Below are positions 1 through 10,878 of a DNA stretch of 64,000 nucleotides, piece after piece. Both the position numbers and the translations under genes were made by a program. The first letter of the stretch is position 1; the number at the start of each line of letters is the position of its first letter. Location: contig CAZTJC010000012.1 of the NCBI GenBank assembly GCA_964613945.1, forward strand, positions 52,270-116,269, given 5' to 3'. This stretch comes from JAVVHH01 sp964613945. GTDB taxonomy: Bacteria; Pseudomonadota; Alphaproteobacteria; Acetobacterales; Acetobacteraceae. The notes below the pieces were generated by a model. It made no database searches and had not been told where the DNA came from. It saw nothing but the letters and a program-made list of their open reading frames with translations.

Positions 1-576
1 CGGATGGGCTGGGACCACGCCAACCTCAACGCGCCATCGCTGGCGCGGATTGCCCAGGAATGTGGCATTCGGCTGGTCACGGTTCATGGCCGGACCCGGC
101 AGCAATTCTACACCGGCACCGCGGATTGGCGCTTCGTCGCCTCGGTGAAAACGGCGGTCGACATCCCGGTGATCGTCAACGGCGACGTGCTGACGGTCGA
201 CGACGCCGCCGAGGCGATGCGGCAATCCGGTGCGGACGGGGTCATGATCGGGCGCGGCTGTTATGGCCGGCCGTGGTTCCCGGCGCAGGCGGCGGAGTTC
301 CTCGCCACGGGGCACCGCATCCCCGACCCGACCCTGCTTGAGCAGAAGCACATCCTGCTCGAGCATTACCACGCCATGCTCGAGCATTGCGGCCGCGAGG
401 CCGGCGTGCGCGTCGCGCGCAAGCATGTGTCCTGGTATTCGACCGGCCTCTGGGGCTCGTCGGAGTTCCGCGCCTCCGTCAACCGCAGCGCCGATGCGGC
501 AGCGGTCGAGACGCTGATCCATCGGTTCTACGACCCGCTGATCGAGCGGGCATCCGCCCCGCCGATTGCCGCATGA
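1..576 (+). CDS. dusB: tRNA-dihydrouridine synthase DusB (NifR3), 5'-truncated
   Basis: C-terminal 191 residues of a flavin-dependent tRNA dihydrouridine synthase, which reduces uridines in tRNA; the family is about 330 residues, so roughly the first 40% lies outside the window. The frame is open from base 1. The conserved stretch VTVHGRTRQQFYTG, the FMN-site segment IPVIVNGDV and the GADGVMIGRGCYGRPW motif are typical of the DusB/NifR3 subgroup. The stop (574-576) lies about 10 bp before the ntrB start. In alphaproteobacteria this gene normally heads the ntrBC operon, as here, so it is probably co-transcribed with the genes that follow. Confidence 0.93.
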   Translation, partial: RMGWDHANLNAPSLARIAQECGIRLVTVHGRTRQQFYTGTADWRFVASVKTAVDIPVIVNGDVLTVDDAAEAMRQSGADGVMIGRGCYGRPWFPAQAAEFLATGHRIPDPTLLEQKHILLEHYHAMLEHCGREAGVRVARKHVSWYSTGLWGSSEFRASVNRSADAAAVETLIHRFYDPLIERASAPPIAA

Positions 577-586
577 GGGGCGCTGC

Positions 587-1741
587 ATGAAGAATGTGGT
601 CGCCCGCGGTCGCACGGCGCTGGTCGAGCGATTGACCCGGCGCCCGCCACCGATCGATTCGATCGCCGTGTTGGGCGCCGTGCCGATCCCGATGGTGCTG
701 CTCGACCAGAATAACGGCTTTCGCTACGCCAATCAGGCCGCCGAGCAGTTCCTCGGCATGTCAATGTTGCAGCTTGCCCAGATCCAGCTCGACGCGCTGC
801 TGCCGTCGGACAATCCGCTGTTCCACATCATCGCCCAGGTCCGCTCGACCGAGACGACGATTTCCGATCACGACCTGAATTTCGAGAGCCCGCGGTTACA
901 GAAGCGGCACATCAGCGTCCATGTCACCAGCCTGGTCGAGGAGCCCGGCTGCGTGTTGCTGACGCTGCAGGACGTGTCGGCCGCACGAGCGCTGGACCGG
1001 CAGATCGCCTACCGCGGCGCCGCCCGTAGCGTGAGCGGCATGGCGGCGATACTGGCCCACGAGGTCAAGAACCCGCTCTCCGGCATTCGCGGCGCCGCGC
1101 AGCTTCTGGAGCCGAACGTGCTGCCGCAGGATCGCGAGCTCACCGACTTGATCCGCGATGAAGTGGACCGCATCCGCGATCTGGTCGACCGTATGGAAGT
1201 GTTCGGCGAGAAGCCGGTGGACCGCCGACCGGTCAACATCCATCGCGTGCTGGAGCATGTGCGCCGGTTGGCGCAGAGCGGCGTTGCCTCAGGAATGCGG
1301 ATCAGCGAAACCTACGACCCGTCGCTGCCGCCGGTGTGGGGCAATCGCGACCAGTTGGTCCAGGTGCTGTTCAACCTGGTCAAGAACGCGGCCGAGGCGA
1401 TCGACGGGACGCCAAACGGCCGCGAGCGGGCCGAGATCGGCCTGACCACTGCCTACCAGCATGGCATGCGGCTGGCCGTCGCCGGCAGCCCGCAGCGTGT
1501 GCACCTGCCCTTGGTGGTGACCGTGCGCGACAACGGGCCGGGTATTTCCGAAGACATCCGCCCGCATCTGTTCGAAGCCTTCGTCACCAGCAAGTCGAGC
1601 GGCAGCGGCCTGGGGCTCGCCCTGGTGGCCAAGATCGTCGGCGACCATGGCGGGCTGATCGAGGTCGATAGCCGACCCGGCCGGACCGAGTTCCGCTTGT
1701 GCCTGCCGGTGATGACCGAGACGGATTCCGACGGCCAATGA
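587..1741 (+). CDS. ntrB: Nitrogen regulation sensor histidine kinase NtrB
   Basis: Cytosolic histidine kinase/phosphatase (384 aa) that sets the phosphorylation state of NtrC according to nitrogen status, in the family under PII control. A PAS-type sensor fills about residues 25-135. The H-box AHEVKNPLSGIRG gives phospho-acceptor His158. The N-box is LVKNAAEAI, and the ATP-binding G boxes are DNGPGI and GSGLGLAL. A TTG at 566 would add seven residues, but ATG 587 has a good GAGGGG ribosome site about 6 bp upstream and is preferred. There are no membrane segments. The gene lies 10 bp upstream of ntrC in the same operon. Confidence 0.96.
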   Translation: MKNVVARGRTALVERLTRRPPPIDSIAVLGAVPIPMVLLDQNNGFRYANQAAEQFLGMSMLQLAQIQLDALLPSDNPLFHIIAQVRSTETTISDHDLNFESPRLQKRHISVHVTSLVEEPGCVLLTLQDVSAARALDRQIAYRGAARSVSGMAAILAHEVKNPLSGIRGAAQLLEPNVLPQDRELTDLIRDEVDRIRDLVDRMEVFGEKPVDRRPVNIHRVLEHVRRLAQSGVASGMRISETYDPSLPPVWGNRDQLVQVLFNLVKNAAEAIDGTPNGRERAEIGLTTAYQHGMRLAVAGSPQRVHLPLVVTVRDNGPGISEDIRPHLFEAFVTSKSSGSGLGLALVAKIVGDHGGLIEVDSRPGRTEFRLCLPVMTETDSDGQ

Positions 1742-1751
1742 GAGTATTCGC

Positions 1752-3203
<1,452 letters not shown>

Positions 3204-3213
3204 AGGCGGCGCG

Positions 3214-5430
3214 ATGAACGTGGACGTCCAACCATCGCAGTTCCGTCCCCCCCTGCGCCGCCGTCGCCTGGCCGACATCCTGCTCGGCAAGGTGGTCACC
3301 CTGGTGCTGGCGTCGATCGCGCTGGTGCTCAGCGTGGTGACGTTCATCCTGCTGTCGAGCGGGATCACGCCTCGGGCGCTGCTCGGCATGGTGCTGGCCA
3401 ATCTGGTCGTGCTGCTGCTGCTGGGGGCGGTGCTGGCGGGCCGGGTGACGCGGGTGTGGGTGGAGCGGCGGCGGGGATCGGCCGGGTCGCGGCTGCACGT
3501 GCGGCTGGTGATGCTGTTCAGCGTGGTTGCGGTGACGCCGACCATCCTGGTGGCGCTATTCGCCACGGCATTTTTCACGCTCGGCATCCAGGGCTGGTTC
3601 AACGATCGGGTGCGCACGGCGCTGAACGAGGGGCTGGAAGCCAGCCGCGGCTACCTCGAGGAGCATCGCAACAACATCCGCACCGACGCGCTCGGCATGG
3701 CCAACGACCTGACCCGGGCGGGGGCGATGCTGTCGACCGACCCGTATGCCTTCGCGCAGGTGCTGCAGACGCAGACGGTGCTGCGCGGGCTGACTGAGGC
3801 GATCATCTTCGAGCCGGTGACGGGGCAGGTGGTGGCCGGGATCGGCGCCATGGAAGGGCTCGGCGTCGAGTTGCCGCCCCGTAGCGCCATCGACCAGGCC
3901 AAGAACGGCGAGGTGGCGGTGCTGGGATCGCCGGACGAGAACCGGGTGCGGGCGGTGGTGCAACTCGGCTCGACCTTGCCGCTAATGCTGGAGATCGGCC
4001 GGCCGGTGGACCCGGAGATCCTCAACCACATGGTGCGCACCGAGCAGGCGGTGGCGGAATACAGCCGGCTCGACGAGAGCCGCACCAAGCTGCAGATCAC
4101 CTTTGCGATGATCTTCGCGCTCATCGCGCTGCTTGTGTTGATGGCCGCGGTGTTGATCGGCCTGGTGCTGGCCAACCAGATTGCGCGCCCCATCGGTGGA
4201 TTGATCCGCGCCGCCGAGCGGGTGCGTGGGGGCGACCTGACGGTGCGAGTGCCGGAGACGGCCAGCGATGACGAAGTGGCCGGGCTGAGCCGCGCGTTCA
4301 ACCGCATGACGGGGCAGCTGGGTTCGCAGCGCGGTGAGCTGATGGAGGCCTACAGCCAGATCGACGAACGGCGGCGGTTCACGGAGACGGTGCTGGCCGG
4401 CGTGTCGGCCGGGGTGATCGGGCTCGACGTGCAGGGCAAGGTGGAGTTGCCGAACCGGGCGGCAAGCGAGTTGCTGGGCAGCGATCTGATCAACGCCATC
4501 GGTGCTAAGCTGTCCGACCTGGTGCCGCAATTCGCGCCGTTGCTCGCCTCGGTCGAAGCGCAGCCGGAACGGGCGCACACCGCCGAGATCGAGATCGGAC
4601 CGGTGCAGCGGCGCCGCATCCTGCTGGTGCGGGTCGGCACCGACCTGCGCAGCGGTCATCCGGATGGTTACGTGGTGACGTTCGACGACATCACCGAGCT
4701 GCAATCGGCGCAGCGCAAGGCGGCGTGGTCCGACGTGGCGCGGCGGATTGCCCATGAGATCAAGAACCCGTTGACGCCCATCCAGCTCAGCGCCGAACGG
4801 CTGAAGCGGCGGTTCACCAAGGAGATCAAGTCGGATCCGGAGACGTTCGCGCAATGCGCCGACACCATCGTGCGACATGTGGGCGATATCGGGCGGATGG
4901 TGGACGAGTTCTCCGCCTTTGCGCGGATGCCGCAGCCGGTGCTCAAGCCGGACGACGTGGGCCGGGTGGCACGGGAAGCGTTGATACTGCAGCGGAGCGC
5001 GCGGCCGGAGATCGAGTGGGTCACGGACATTCCGGAACGAGGCCCGATGGGATCGTGCGACCGGCGGTTGCTGGGCCAGGCATTGACCAACCTGTTGCAG
5101 AACGCTGCGGACTCAGTGGCATCGCGAGCACGCGCTGATGAGCGTGCCGGCCAGATCGGGCGCATCGACGTGGTGGTGCGGACGCAGGATGGGACGGTGG
5201 TGATCGACGTGATCGACGATGGCATCGGTTTGCCGGAGGCCGATCGCGGGCGGTTGACGGAGCCGTATGTGACCCACAAGCCCAAGGGTACCGGGCTCGG
5301 GCTGGCGATCGTGAAGAAGATCATGGAGGACCATGGCGGTGGGTTGGAGCTGGAAGATAGGACCGACGGGCCCGGCGCGATCGTCAGTCTGTCGCTGCCG
5401 CTGATTGTGCCGCAACCCGTTCCGGCTTAG
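3214..5430 (+). CDS. ntrY: Transmembrane nitrogen sensor histidine kinase NtrY
   Basis: Inner-membrane histidine kinase of 738 aa, usually paired with NtrX in nitrogen, redox and envelope signalling. Hydrophobic segments lie near residues 27-50, 55-76, 97-122 and 295-322, leaving a periplasmic domain of about 170 residues between the third and fourth. HAMP follows at about 323-375 and a PAS domain at about 385-495. The H-box is AHEIKNPLTPIQLS with His514. The kinase domain shows NLLQNAADS, DDGIGL and GTGLGLAI. The start ATG has an AAAGGCGG ribosome site and lies 10 bp after ntrC. The stop is 11 bp before ntrX. Confidence 0.96.
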   Translation: MNVDVQPSQFRPPLRRRRLADILLGKVVTLVLASIALVLSVVTFILLSSGITPRALLGMVLANLVVLLLLGAVLAGRVTRVWVERRRGSAGSRLHVRLVMLFSVVAVTPTILVALFATAFFTLGIQGWFNDRVRTALNEGLEASRGYLEEHRNNIRTDALGMANDLTRAGAMLSTDPYAFAQVLQTQTVLRGLTEAIIFEPVTGQVVAGIGAMEGLGVELPPRSAIDQAKNGEVAVLGSPDENRVRAVVQLGSTLPLMLEIGRPVDPEILNHMVRTEQAVAEYSRLDESRTKLQITFAMIFALIALLVLMAAVLIGLVLANQIARPIGGLIRAAERVRGGDLTVRVPETASDDEVAGLSRAFNRMTGQLGSQRGELMEAYSQIDERRRFTETVLAGVSAGVIGLDVQGKVELPNRAASELLGSDLINAIGAKLSDLVPQFAPLLASVEAQPERAHTAEIEIGPVQRRRILLVRVGTDLRSGHPDGYVVTFDDITELQSAQRKAAWSDVARRIAHEIKNPLTPIQLSAERLKRRFTKEIKSDPETFAQCADTIVRHVGDIGRMVDEFSAFARMPQPVLKPDDVGRVAREALILQRSARPEIEWVTDIPERGPMGSCDRRLLGQALTNLLQNAADSVASRARADERAGQIGRIDVVVRTQDGTVVIDVIDDGIGLPEADRGRLTEPYVTHKPKGTGLGLAIVKKIMEDHGGGLELEDRTDGPGAIVSLSLPLIVPQPVPA

Positions 5431-5441
5431 AGGACGGGCCA

Positions 5442-6839
5442 ATGGCGCAGGAAATCCTAATCGTCGACGACGAGCCCGACATCCGCACGTTGATCGACGG
5501 CGTGCTCGACGACGAGGGATACTCGGTAAGACAGGCTGGCGACTCCGACGGGGCGATCGCCGCGTTCCGCCACCGCCGCCCGGCCTTGATCATCCTCGAC
5601 GTCTGGTTGCAGGGGTCGCGGCTCGACGGGCTCGGCATCCTGAACGTGATCCACAACGAGGAACCGCACGTTCCGGTGGTGATGATCTCCGGGCACGGGA
5701 CGATCGAGACGGCGGTCACCGCGATCCAGCACGGCGCTTACGATTTCATCGAGAAGCCGTTTAAGTCGGACCGGCTGCTGCTGATCGTACGCCGCGCGCT
5801 CGAGGCAGCGCGGCTGGCGCGCGAGAATGCTGAATTGCGGTTGCGCGCCGGCGCCGAGTCGGAACTGACTGGTCAGAGCGCGGCGATCTCGCAATTACGG
5901 GCCTCGGTCGACCGGGTAGCGCCGACGGGGTCGCGGGTCTTGATCAGCGGTCCCGCCGGGTCGGGCAAGGAAGTGGCGGCGCGCATGGTGCATCAGCGCT
6001 CGCGCCGAGCGGACGGGCCGTTCGTGATGCTGAACTGCGCCACGCTCAATCCGGCGCGGTTCGAGGAGGAGCTGTTCGGCGTGGAGGCCGGGTCGGACGC
6101 GACGGCGTCGCCGCGGCGGGCCGGGGTGCTCGAGCGGGCGCATGGCGGCACGCTGCTGCTGGACGAAGTCTCCGACATGCCGCTGGAGACGCAGGGCAAG
6201 ATCGTGCGCGCGTTGCAGGACCAGACCTTCGAGCGGCTAGGCGGCGCCACCCGCGTCAAGGTGGACGTCCGCGTGCTGGCGACCAGCAATCGCGACCTGC
6301 AGGCCGAGATCGCTGGCGGGCGGTTCCGCGAGGATCTGTTCTACCGGCTGGCAGTGGTGCCGGTGCGCATGCCGAGCCTGCGGGAGCGGCGGGAGGACGT
6401 GCCTGAACTGGCGCGGTATTTCATCGAACGCTCGGCGGAGAACTCCGGCATTCCCAGCCGCGAGCTGTCGACCGACGCGCTGACGGCGCTGCAGGCCTAT
6501 GACTGGCCCGGCAACGTGCGCCAGCTGCGCAACCTGATGGACTGGCTGCTGATCATGGCGCCCGGCGGTGCCGGCGACCCAATCCGCGCCGAAATGCTGC
6601 CGGCCGAGGTGAGCCAGGGTGCGCCGTCGCTGCTTAATTTCGATCCGTCGGCGGACCTGATGTCGCTGCCCTTGCGCGAGGCACGGGACATGTTCGAGAC
6701 GCAATATCTGCAAGCGCAGTTAATGCGCTTCGGCGGCAACATCAGCCGCACTGCCGGCTTCGTCGGCATGGAACGCAGCGCGCTGCATCGCAAGCTGAAG
6801 CAGCTTGGGGTCAACTCGGACGACAGGAACGCCTCATGA
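5442..6839 (+). CDS. ntrX: Response regulator NtrX
   Basis: Response regulator of 465 aa and partner of NtrY. The receiver has D9/D10 and phospho-acceptor D53. The AAA+ domain has Walker A GPAGSGKE (170-177) and Walker B LLLDEVSDMP. The sigma-54 contact loop GAFTGA is absent: residues 213-228 read as a Gly/Ser/Ala-rich substitute. This is the usual state of alphaproteobacterial NtrX, so the protein is expected to act without remodelling sigma-54 polymerase. A Fis-type helix-turn-helix (GMERSALHRKLKQLG) ends the protein. The stop overlaps the ATG of the aminotransferase gene (ATGA at 6836). Confidence 0.95.
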   Translation: MAQEILIVDDEPDIRTLIDGVLDDEGYSVRQAGDSDGAIAAFRHRRPALIILDVWLQGSRLDGLGILNVIHNEEPHVPVVMISGHGTIETAVTAIQHGAYDFIEKPFKSDRLLLIVRRALEAARLARENAELRLRAGAESELTGQSAAISQLRASVDRVAPTGSRVLISGPAGSGKEVAARMVHQRSRRADGPFVMLNCATLNPARFEEELFGVEAGSDATASPRRAGVLERAHGGTLLLDEVSDMPLETQGKIVRALQDQTFERLGGATRVKVDVRVLATSNRDLQAEIAGGRFREDLFYRLAVVPVRMPSLRERREDVPELARYFIERSAENSGIPSRELSTDALTALQAYDWPGNVRQLRNLMDWLLIMAPGGAGDPIRAEMLPAEVSQGAPSLLNFDPSADLMSLPLREARDMFETQYLQAQLMRFGGNISRTAGFVGMERSALHRKLKQLGVNSDDRNAS

Positions 6840-7705
6840 GCCGTATTGCCTACGTCAATGGTGCCTATGTGCCGCAGCGCGAGGCCAGCGTGAACGTCGA
6901 GGATCGCGGCTACCAGTTCGCCGATGGGATCTACGAAGTCGTCTACATCATGGGCGGCCGGCTGGTGGACGAGACGCTCCACCTCGACCGGCTGGAGCGC
7001 TCGTTGCGCGAGCTGCGCATCGACATGCCGATGACCCGGCAGGCCCTGGTCCACGTCATGCTCGAAGTGACCCGCCTCAACCGCGTCACCGAGGGGCTGA
7101 TCTACATGCAGATCACCCGCGGCGTCGCCCGGCGGGACCATGCGTTCCCGAAGACGCCGATCCGGCCCGCCTTTGTCGTCACCGTGCGTCGCACCGCGCC
7201 GTATCCGCGCGACATCGACGCCTGGGCGACCACGGCGATCACGCACCCAGACCAGCGCTGGGCGCGCTGCGACATCAAATCCGTGGCGCTGCTCCCCAAC
7301 GTGCTGGCCAAGCAGGCTGCGCGCGAGAAGGGCGCCGCCGAGGCGCTGCTGATCGACGGCGACGGCAACGTCACCGAGGGAGCCTCGACGAGCAGTTGGA
7401 TCGTGGATGCCAAAGGCGTGTTGCGCACGCGGCCGCTGGGTCACTCGATCCTGCCGGGCTGCACGCGGGCGGCGCTGGTGTCGTTGCTGGCCGAGGAAGG
7501 CATCACCTTCGAGGAACGGGCGTTCAGCGAGGCCGAGCTACGGGAAGCTCGGGAAGTGTTCATGACCAGCGCCACCAGCTTTGTGCGGCCGCTGGTCAAG
7601 GTCGACGGCGTCGCCGTCGGCGACGGAACGCCGGGGCCGATTACGCGGCGCTTGTTCGCGATCTTCGCGCGCCACGCACAGGGAAGCCTGGCGAACGCTG
7701 CGTAA
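6836..7705 (+). CDS. dat: D-amino-acid aminotransferase (fold-type IV PLP enzyme)
   Basis: PLP enzyme of the branched-chain/D-alanine aminotransferase fold (289 aa, family about 280-290). It interconverts D-amino acids and 2-oxo acids, for example supplying D-Glu or D-Ala for peptidoglycan. The PLP lysine is K148 in RCDIKSV; the glutamate in NVTEGAST and the segment SILPGCTR are the other cofactor-site motifs. The N-terminal VNGAYVP...EDRGYQFADGIYE matches D-alanine aminotransferases rather than IlvE. The start overlaps the ntrX stop, and the location downstream of ntrX is conserved in many alphaproteobacteria. Exact substrate is inferred from family. Confidence 0.9.
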   Translation: MSRIAYVNGAYVPQREASVNVEDRGYQFADGIYEVVYIMGGRLVDETLHLDRLERSLRELRIDMPMTRQALVHVMLEVTRLNRVTEGLIYMQITRGVARRDHAFPKTPIRPAFVVTVRRTAPYPRDIDAWATTAITHPDQRWARCDIKSVALLPNVLAKQAAREKGAAEALLIDGDGNVTEGASTSSWIVDAKGVLRTRPLGHSILPGCTRAALVSLLAEEGITFEERAFSEAELREAREVFMTSATSFVRPLVKVDGVAVGDGTPGPITRRLFAIFARHAQGSLANAA

Positions 7706-8483
7706 ACTGGCGAGCCTGCTGTTCGGCGCGCTGTTGCTCGCCGGCGGCCAGGCACGGGCGGAGCCAGCGAAGACGACGGCCGAGCCGTCGAACTGGACGA
7801 TCGAGCAGAGCGCGCAGTGCAAGACCGCCATCGCCGCCGCCGAGGCCGGGCGCGGCACGTTGCCCGGGCTTCTGCTGGCGATCGCCAAAGCGGAAAGCGG
7901 CCGGCCGATCCCACCGCTACCAGGGCTGCAGCCCTGGCCTTGGGCGGTCAATGCCAATGGCGCGGCCTATTACTTCGACAGCAAAAACGCCGCCGTCGCC
8001 TGGGTGACGCAAGCGGTGGCTCGCGGCGTCAGTCAAATCGACGTCGGCTGCATGCAGATCAACCTGCAGTCGCACCCCGACGCCTTCGCCAGCATCGAGC
8101 AGGCCTTTGACCCGGCGGCCAACGCCGACTACGCCGCCCGCTTCATGAACCGCCTCCACGCCGATGCCGGCGGCAACTGGTTCGATGCGGTCGGATACTA
8201 CCATTCCCGCACCCCGGCGCTGGCCGCCGATTACCGCGCCCGCGTTTCGGCGATTGCGCAGGGCAAAACCCCGCCGGCAGGGCTCGGCGTGCCGCTCTAC
8301 ATGCGCGCCATCCAGCAGGGGACGTTACGGATTCCGCTCGCCGGCGGCGGCACGATGCGAATCAACGTACATCGGCAACCTTCGATTCGGAATGCGAAAC
8401 GAATGACGGCTTGCCAAGTCGCAAACGTTCTCGGAGACTTCATGCCCGCCCGCGCACGCCAGCGCTGTTTTGCCACCCGCTAA
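7698..8483 (+). CDS. Lytic transglycosylase-like periplasmic protein (SLT fold)
   Basis: Predicted exported peptidoglycan-cleaving enzyme of about 261 aa. A signal peptide (RKLASLLFGALLLAG, cleaved after ARA) precedes an SLT-type domain. LLAIAKAESG holds the candidate catalytic glutamate (E66), and IDVGCMQINLQSH is the substrate-groove motif. The start is uncertain. The reading frame overlaps the end of the aminotransferase gene and has no ATG before the signal peptide. CTG at 7698 fits the signal peptide; a TTG at 7581 would add 39 unlikely residues. The gene is probably coupled to the upstream operon. A clear paralogue lies at 56945-57595. Confidence 0.8.
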   Translation: MRKLASLLFGALLLAGGQARAEPAKTTAEPSNWTIEQSAQCKTAIAAAEAGRGTLPGLLLAIAKAESGRPIPPLPGLQPWPWAVNANGAAYYFDSKNAAVAWVTQAVARGVSQIDVGCMQINLQSHPDAFASIEQAFDPAANADYAARFMNRLHADAGGNWFDAVGYYHSRTPALAADYRARVSAIAQGKTPPAGLGVPLYMRAIQQGTLRIPLAGGGTMRINVHRQPSIRNAKRMTACQVANVLGDFMPARARQRCFATR

Positions 8484-8597
8484 GCTTGGCAGCGGTTGAG
8501 AAATATCGTTAGACTGCGCGCATGTCGCCCGTTGACGGCTTGGACCGCCGCAGGTGGACATTATGTGCATTCCGTTCACCCCGTTTGAGACCAAGAT

Positions 8598-9392
8598 ATG
8601 AGCACACCTGATCGCCGATCCTTTGATAGCCCCCGTCGGGGCGCCCGTGGCGGAAAAGACCGCTTTGACGATTTCGGCGGTGGCGGCCGCGGCGGTCGCG
8701 ATGAGCCCTACGTTCCCCGGGACGCTTACGTTCCCGCAGGCGGCGGCCGTGATCGTGGCCCGTCCAATTTCGGCGCGGCTCCGCGCGGTTTCGGCGCACC
8801 CGGTGGTCCGGAGACCGGCGCAACGGTGAAGTGGTTCAACGGCGAGAAGGGTTTCGGCTTCGTCGAACTCGAGGGCGGCGGCGGTGATGCCTTTCTGCAC
8901 ATCAGCGTGCTGTCCCGCGCCGGTTACCAGACCGTCTCGCCCGGCGCCACGCTTCGCGTTTCTGTTTCACCCGGCCAGAAAGGCCCGCAGATCGCTGACG
9001 TGGTGAGCGTCGACGAGAGCACAGCGACCCCGGGTGCAAGTGGCGGTGGCGGCAGTGGTGGCCCGGCTGGTGGCGGTTACGGCGGCGGTGGCCCGGCCGG
9101 TGGTGGCTATGGTGGTGCCAGCGCTGGTGGTGGCTTTGACCGTCCGCGGTCCCCGGCTCGTCAGCCGGTTGACATGAGCACGGCAGTCGAGATGCGCGGC
9201 ACCGTGAAGTGGTTCAATGCCGAGAAGGGTTTCGGCTTCGTGATGCCGGAAGGCGGCGGCAAGGATGTGTTCGTGCACATCTCGGCGCTGAACCGTGGCG
9301 GCATGAGTTCGCTCGAGCCGAACCAGAACGTCAAGATGTCGGTGGCCGATGGTCGCCGTGGACCGGAAGCGGTTTCCGTCGAAGCGGGCTGA
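8598..9392 (+). CDS. Double cold-shock-domain protein with Gly/Arg-rich linkers
   Basis: Nucleic-acid-binding protein of 264 aa with two cold-shock domains, at about residues 74-142 and 199-264. Each carries the RNP1-like motif KWFN(G/A)EKGFGFV and an RNP2-like motif (DAFLHIS and DVFVHIS). The N-terminal 70 residues and the linker are rich in Gly, Arg and Pro, like RNA-chaperone tails. Double-CSD proteins of this kind are common in alphaproteobacteria and act as RNA chaperones, often in stationary or cold conditions. The gene stands alone, with about 115 bp of leader upstream and a strong hairpin terminator about 20 bp downstream. Confidence 0.92.
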   Translation: MSTPDRRSFDSPRRGARGGKDRFDDFGGGGRGGRDEPYVPRDAYVPAGGGRDRGPSNFGAAPRGFGAPGGPETGATVKWFNGEKGFGFVELEGGGGDAFLHISVLSRAGYQTVSPGATLRVSVSPGQKGPQIADVVSVDESTATPGASGGGGSGGPAGGGYGGGGPAGGGYGGASAGGGFDRPRSPARQPVDMSTAVEMRGTVKWFNAEKGFGFVMPEGGGKDVFVHISALNRGGMSSLEPNQNVKMSVADGRRGPEAVSVEAG

Positions 9393-9411
9393 TCCTGTCT
9401 TTCTGAATGAT

Positions 9412-9439
9412 CAAACGGCCGGGTTCGCCCGGCCGTTTG
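9412..9439 (+). terminator. Hairpin terminator after the cold-shock gene
   Basis: A perfect 12-bp inverted repeat (CAAACGGCCGGG at 9412-9423 and its complement at 9428-9439) closes a TTCG tetraloop, an exceptionally stable arrangement. It begins 20 bp after the cold-shock gene stop. The 3' arm ends in TTTG rather than a long T tract, so efficiency is inferred. Confidence 0.75.
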
Positions 9440-9517
9440 CGTTTCGGCCGGGGCCATTGGTCAGGGCGAGTTGCCTGTTCCCGGCTTGCCGATAGTATCG
9501 ATCCAGGGACGTCCTGG

Positions 9518-10738
9518 ATGATATCGATGCCTGACACACAAACGACCATCGACGCGCATCATGCCGTCACCCTGCCGCTGGACGGGATCGTCGTGCTTGA
9601 TCTGACGCTGGCGCGGGCAGGCCCGACGGCGGTGCGCCACCTGGCGGATTGGGGCGCGAACGTCATCCGGGTCGAACCGCCCGACAGCGGCGGCGAGGAC
9701 ATCAGCGGTGACCGCGATGGGCCGGATTTCCAGAACCTGCATCGCAACAAACGAATGATCGAGCTGAACCTCAAATCGTCCGAGGGCCATGCGGCATTCA
9801 TGAAGCTGGTCGCGACGGCAGACGTGATCATCGAAAACATGCGTGCCACCGTGAAACACCGGCTCAAGATCGCCTGGGACGACGTGCACGCGGTCAATCC
9901 GCGGCTGGTGTATGGCAGCATCAGCGGCTTCGGCCAGACCGGACCCTACAGCGCGCGCGCCGGCGTGGATCAGATCGCGCAGGGCATGGGCGGCCTGATG
10001 AGCATCACCGGGCAACCGGGTGGGGGGCCGATGCGGGTGGGCATCCCGATCGCGGACCTCACGGCCGGCAACCTGCTGGCGTTCGGGATCATGACAGCGC
10101 TGTTCGAGCGCGAGCGCACCGGCCTTGGCCGTTGGGTGCAGACCAGTCTGCTGGAGGTGCAGACCTTCATGCTCGACTTCCAGGCGACGCGATGGCTGAT
10201 GGAGGGTGAGATCGCCAAACAGGCCGGCAACGATCACCCGACCGGCATCCCGACCGGCGTGTTCCCGACCAGCGACGGCTACATCAACATCGCCGCCAGT
10301 TCCGCCCGACTGTTTGAACGGTTCAGTGTCGCGATCGGACATCCGGAATGGATCACCCGGTCGGGCTGGACCGACCAGAACGGCCGCAGCGCCGATCGCG
10401 AGGCGATTAACGCCGCGATCTCGGACGTGACGCGGACGCAACCGGCCGCACATTGGATCGAGCTGTTCGAGGCGGCCGGGATTCCGTGCGGGCCGATCAA
10501 CACGATCGACCGGGTGTTCGCCGATCCGCAAGTCCAGCATCTCGGCATGGCCACGCCGGTGGAGCATGCCCGGCTTGGCACGCTCTCCCTAGTTGCATCG
10601 CCAGTGATGATGTCCGGCCTGCCGCGCGGCGTTCGGACCGCGACGCCGGAGCGTGGCGAGCATACCGAACAGGTCCTGCGCGATTTGGGCTACGATGACG
10701 AAACGATCACCGATCTACATGAGAAAGGCGCCATTTGA
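9518..10738 (+). CDS. CaiB/BaiF-type (class III) CoA transferase
   Basis: Class III acyl-CoA transferase of about 406 aa, which moves CoA between carboxylic acids. The N-terminal Rossmann-like segment GIVVLDLTLARAGP, then RVEPP, NLHRNKRMIELNLK and FGQTGPYS are family hallmarks. The aspartate in GIPIADLTAGN lies in the region that holds the catalytic Asp in formyl-CoA transferase. The frame is open upstream to 9407, inside the terminator; ATG 9518, with AGGGAC upstream, is the likely start, and ATG 9527 is the alternative. The acyl substrate cannot be deduced, and neighbouring genes give no pathway context. Confidence 0.88.
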   Translation: MISMPDTQTTIDAHHAVTLPLDGIVVLDLTLARAGPTAVRHLADWGANVIRVEPPDSGGEDISGDRDGPDFQNLHRNKRMIELNLKSSEGHAAFMKLVATADVIIENMRATVKHRLKIAWDDVHAVNPRLVYGSISGFGQTGPYSARAGVDQIAQGMGGLMSITGQPGGGPMRVGIPIADLTAGNLLAFGIMTALFERERTGLGRWVQTSLLEVQTFMLDFQATRWLMEGEIAKQAGNDHPTGIPTGVFPTSDGYINIAASSARLFERFSVAIGHPEWITRSGWTDQNGRSADREAINAAISDVTRTQPAAHWIELFEAAGIPCGPINTIDRVFADPQVQHLGMATPVEHARLGTLSLVASPVMMSGLPRGVRTATPERGEHTEQVLRDLGYDDETITDLHEKGAI

Positions 10739-10878
10739 GACTGCGTCACTAGTGCAAGTGAGTAACAGCTGTGGCCGAAATGTCCGCTTAGCCTATGCGT
10801 CGGGCGATGGTGCACTTACTCTGGCAAACTAACGACAGGCAAGGTCGCCTGTCTGCGCCGTTTACCAGGAGAAAGATC

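Noticed and set aside
5442..6839. NtrX lacking the GAFTGA motif as a novelty
   Set aside because: Loss of GAFTGA is the normal state of NtrX in alphaproteobacteria.
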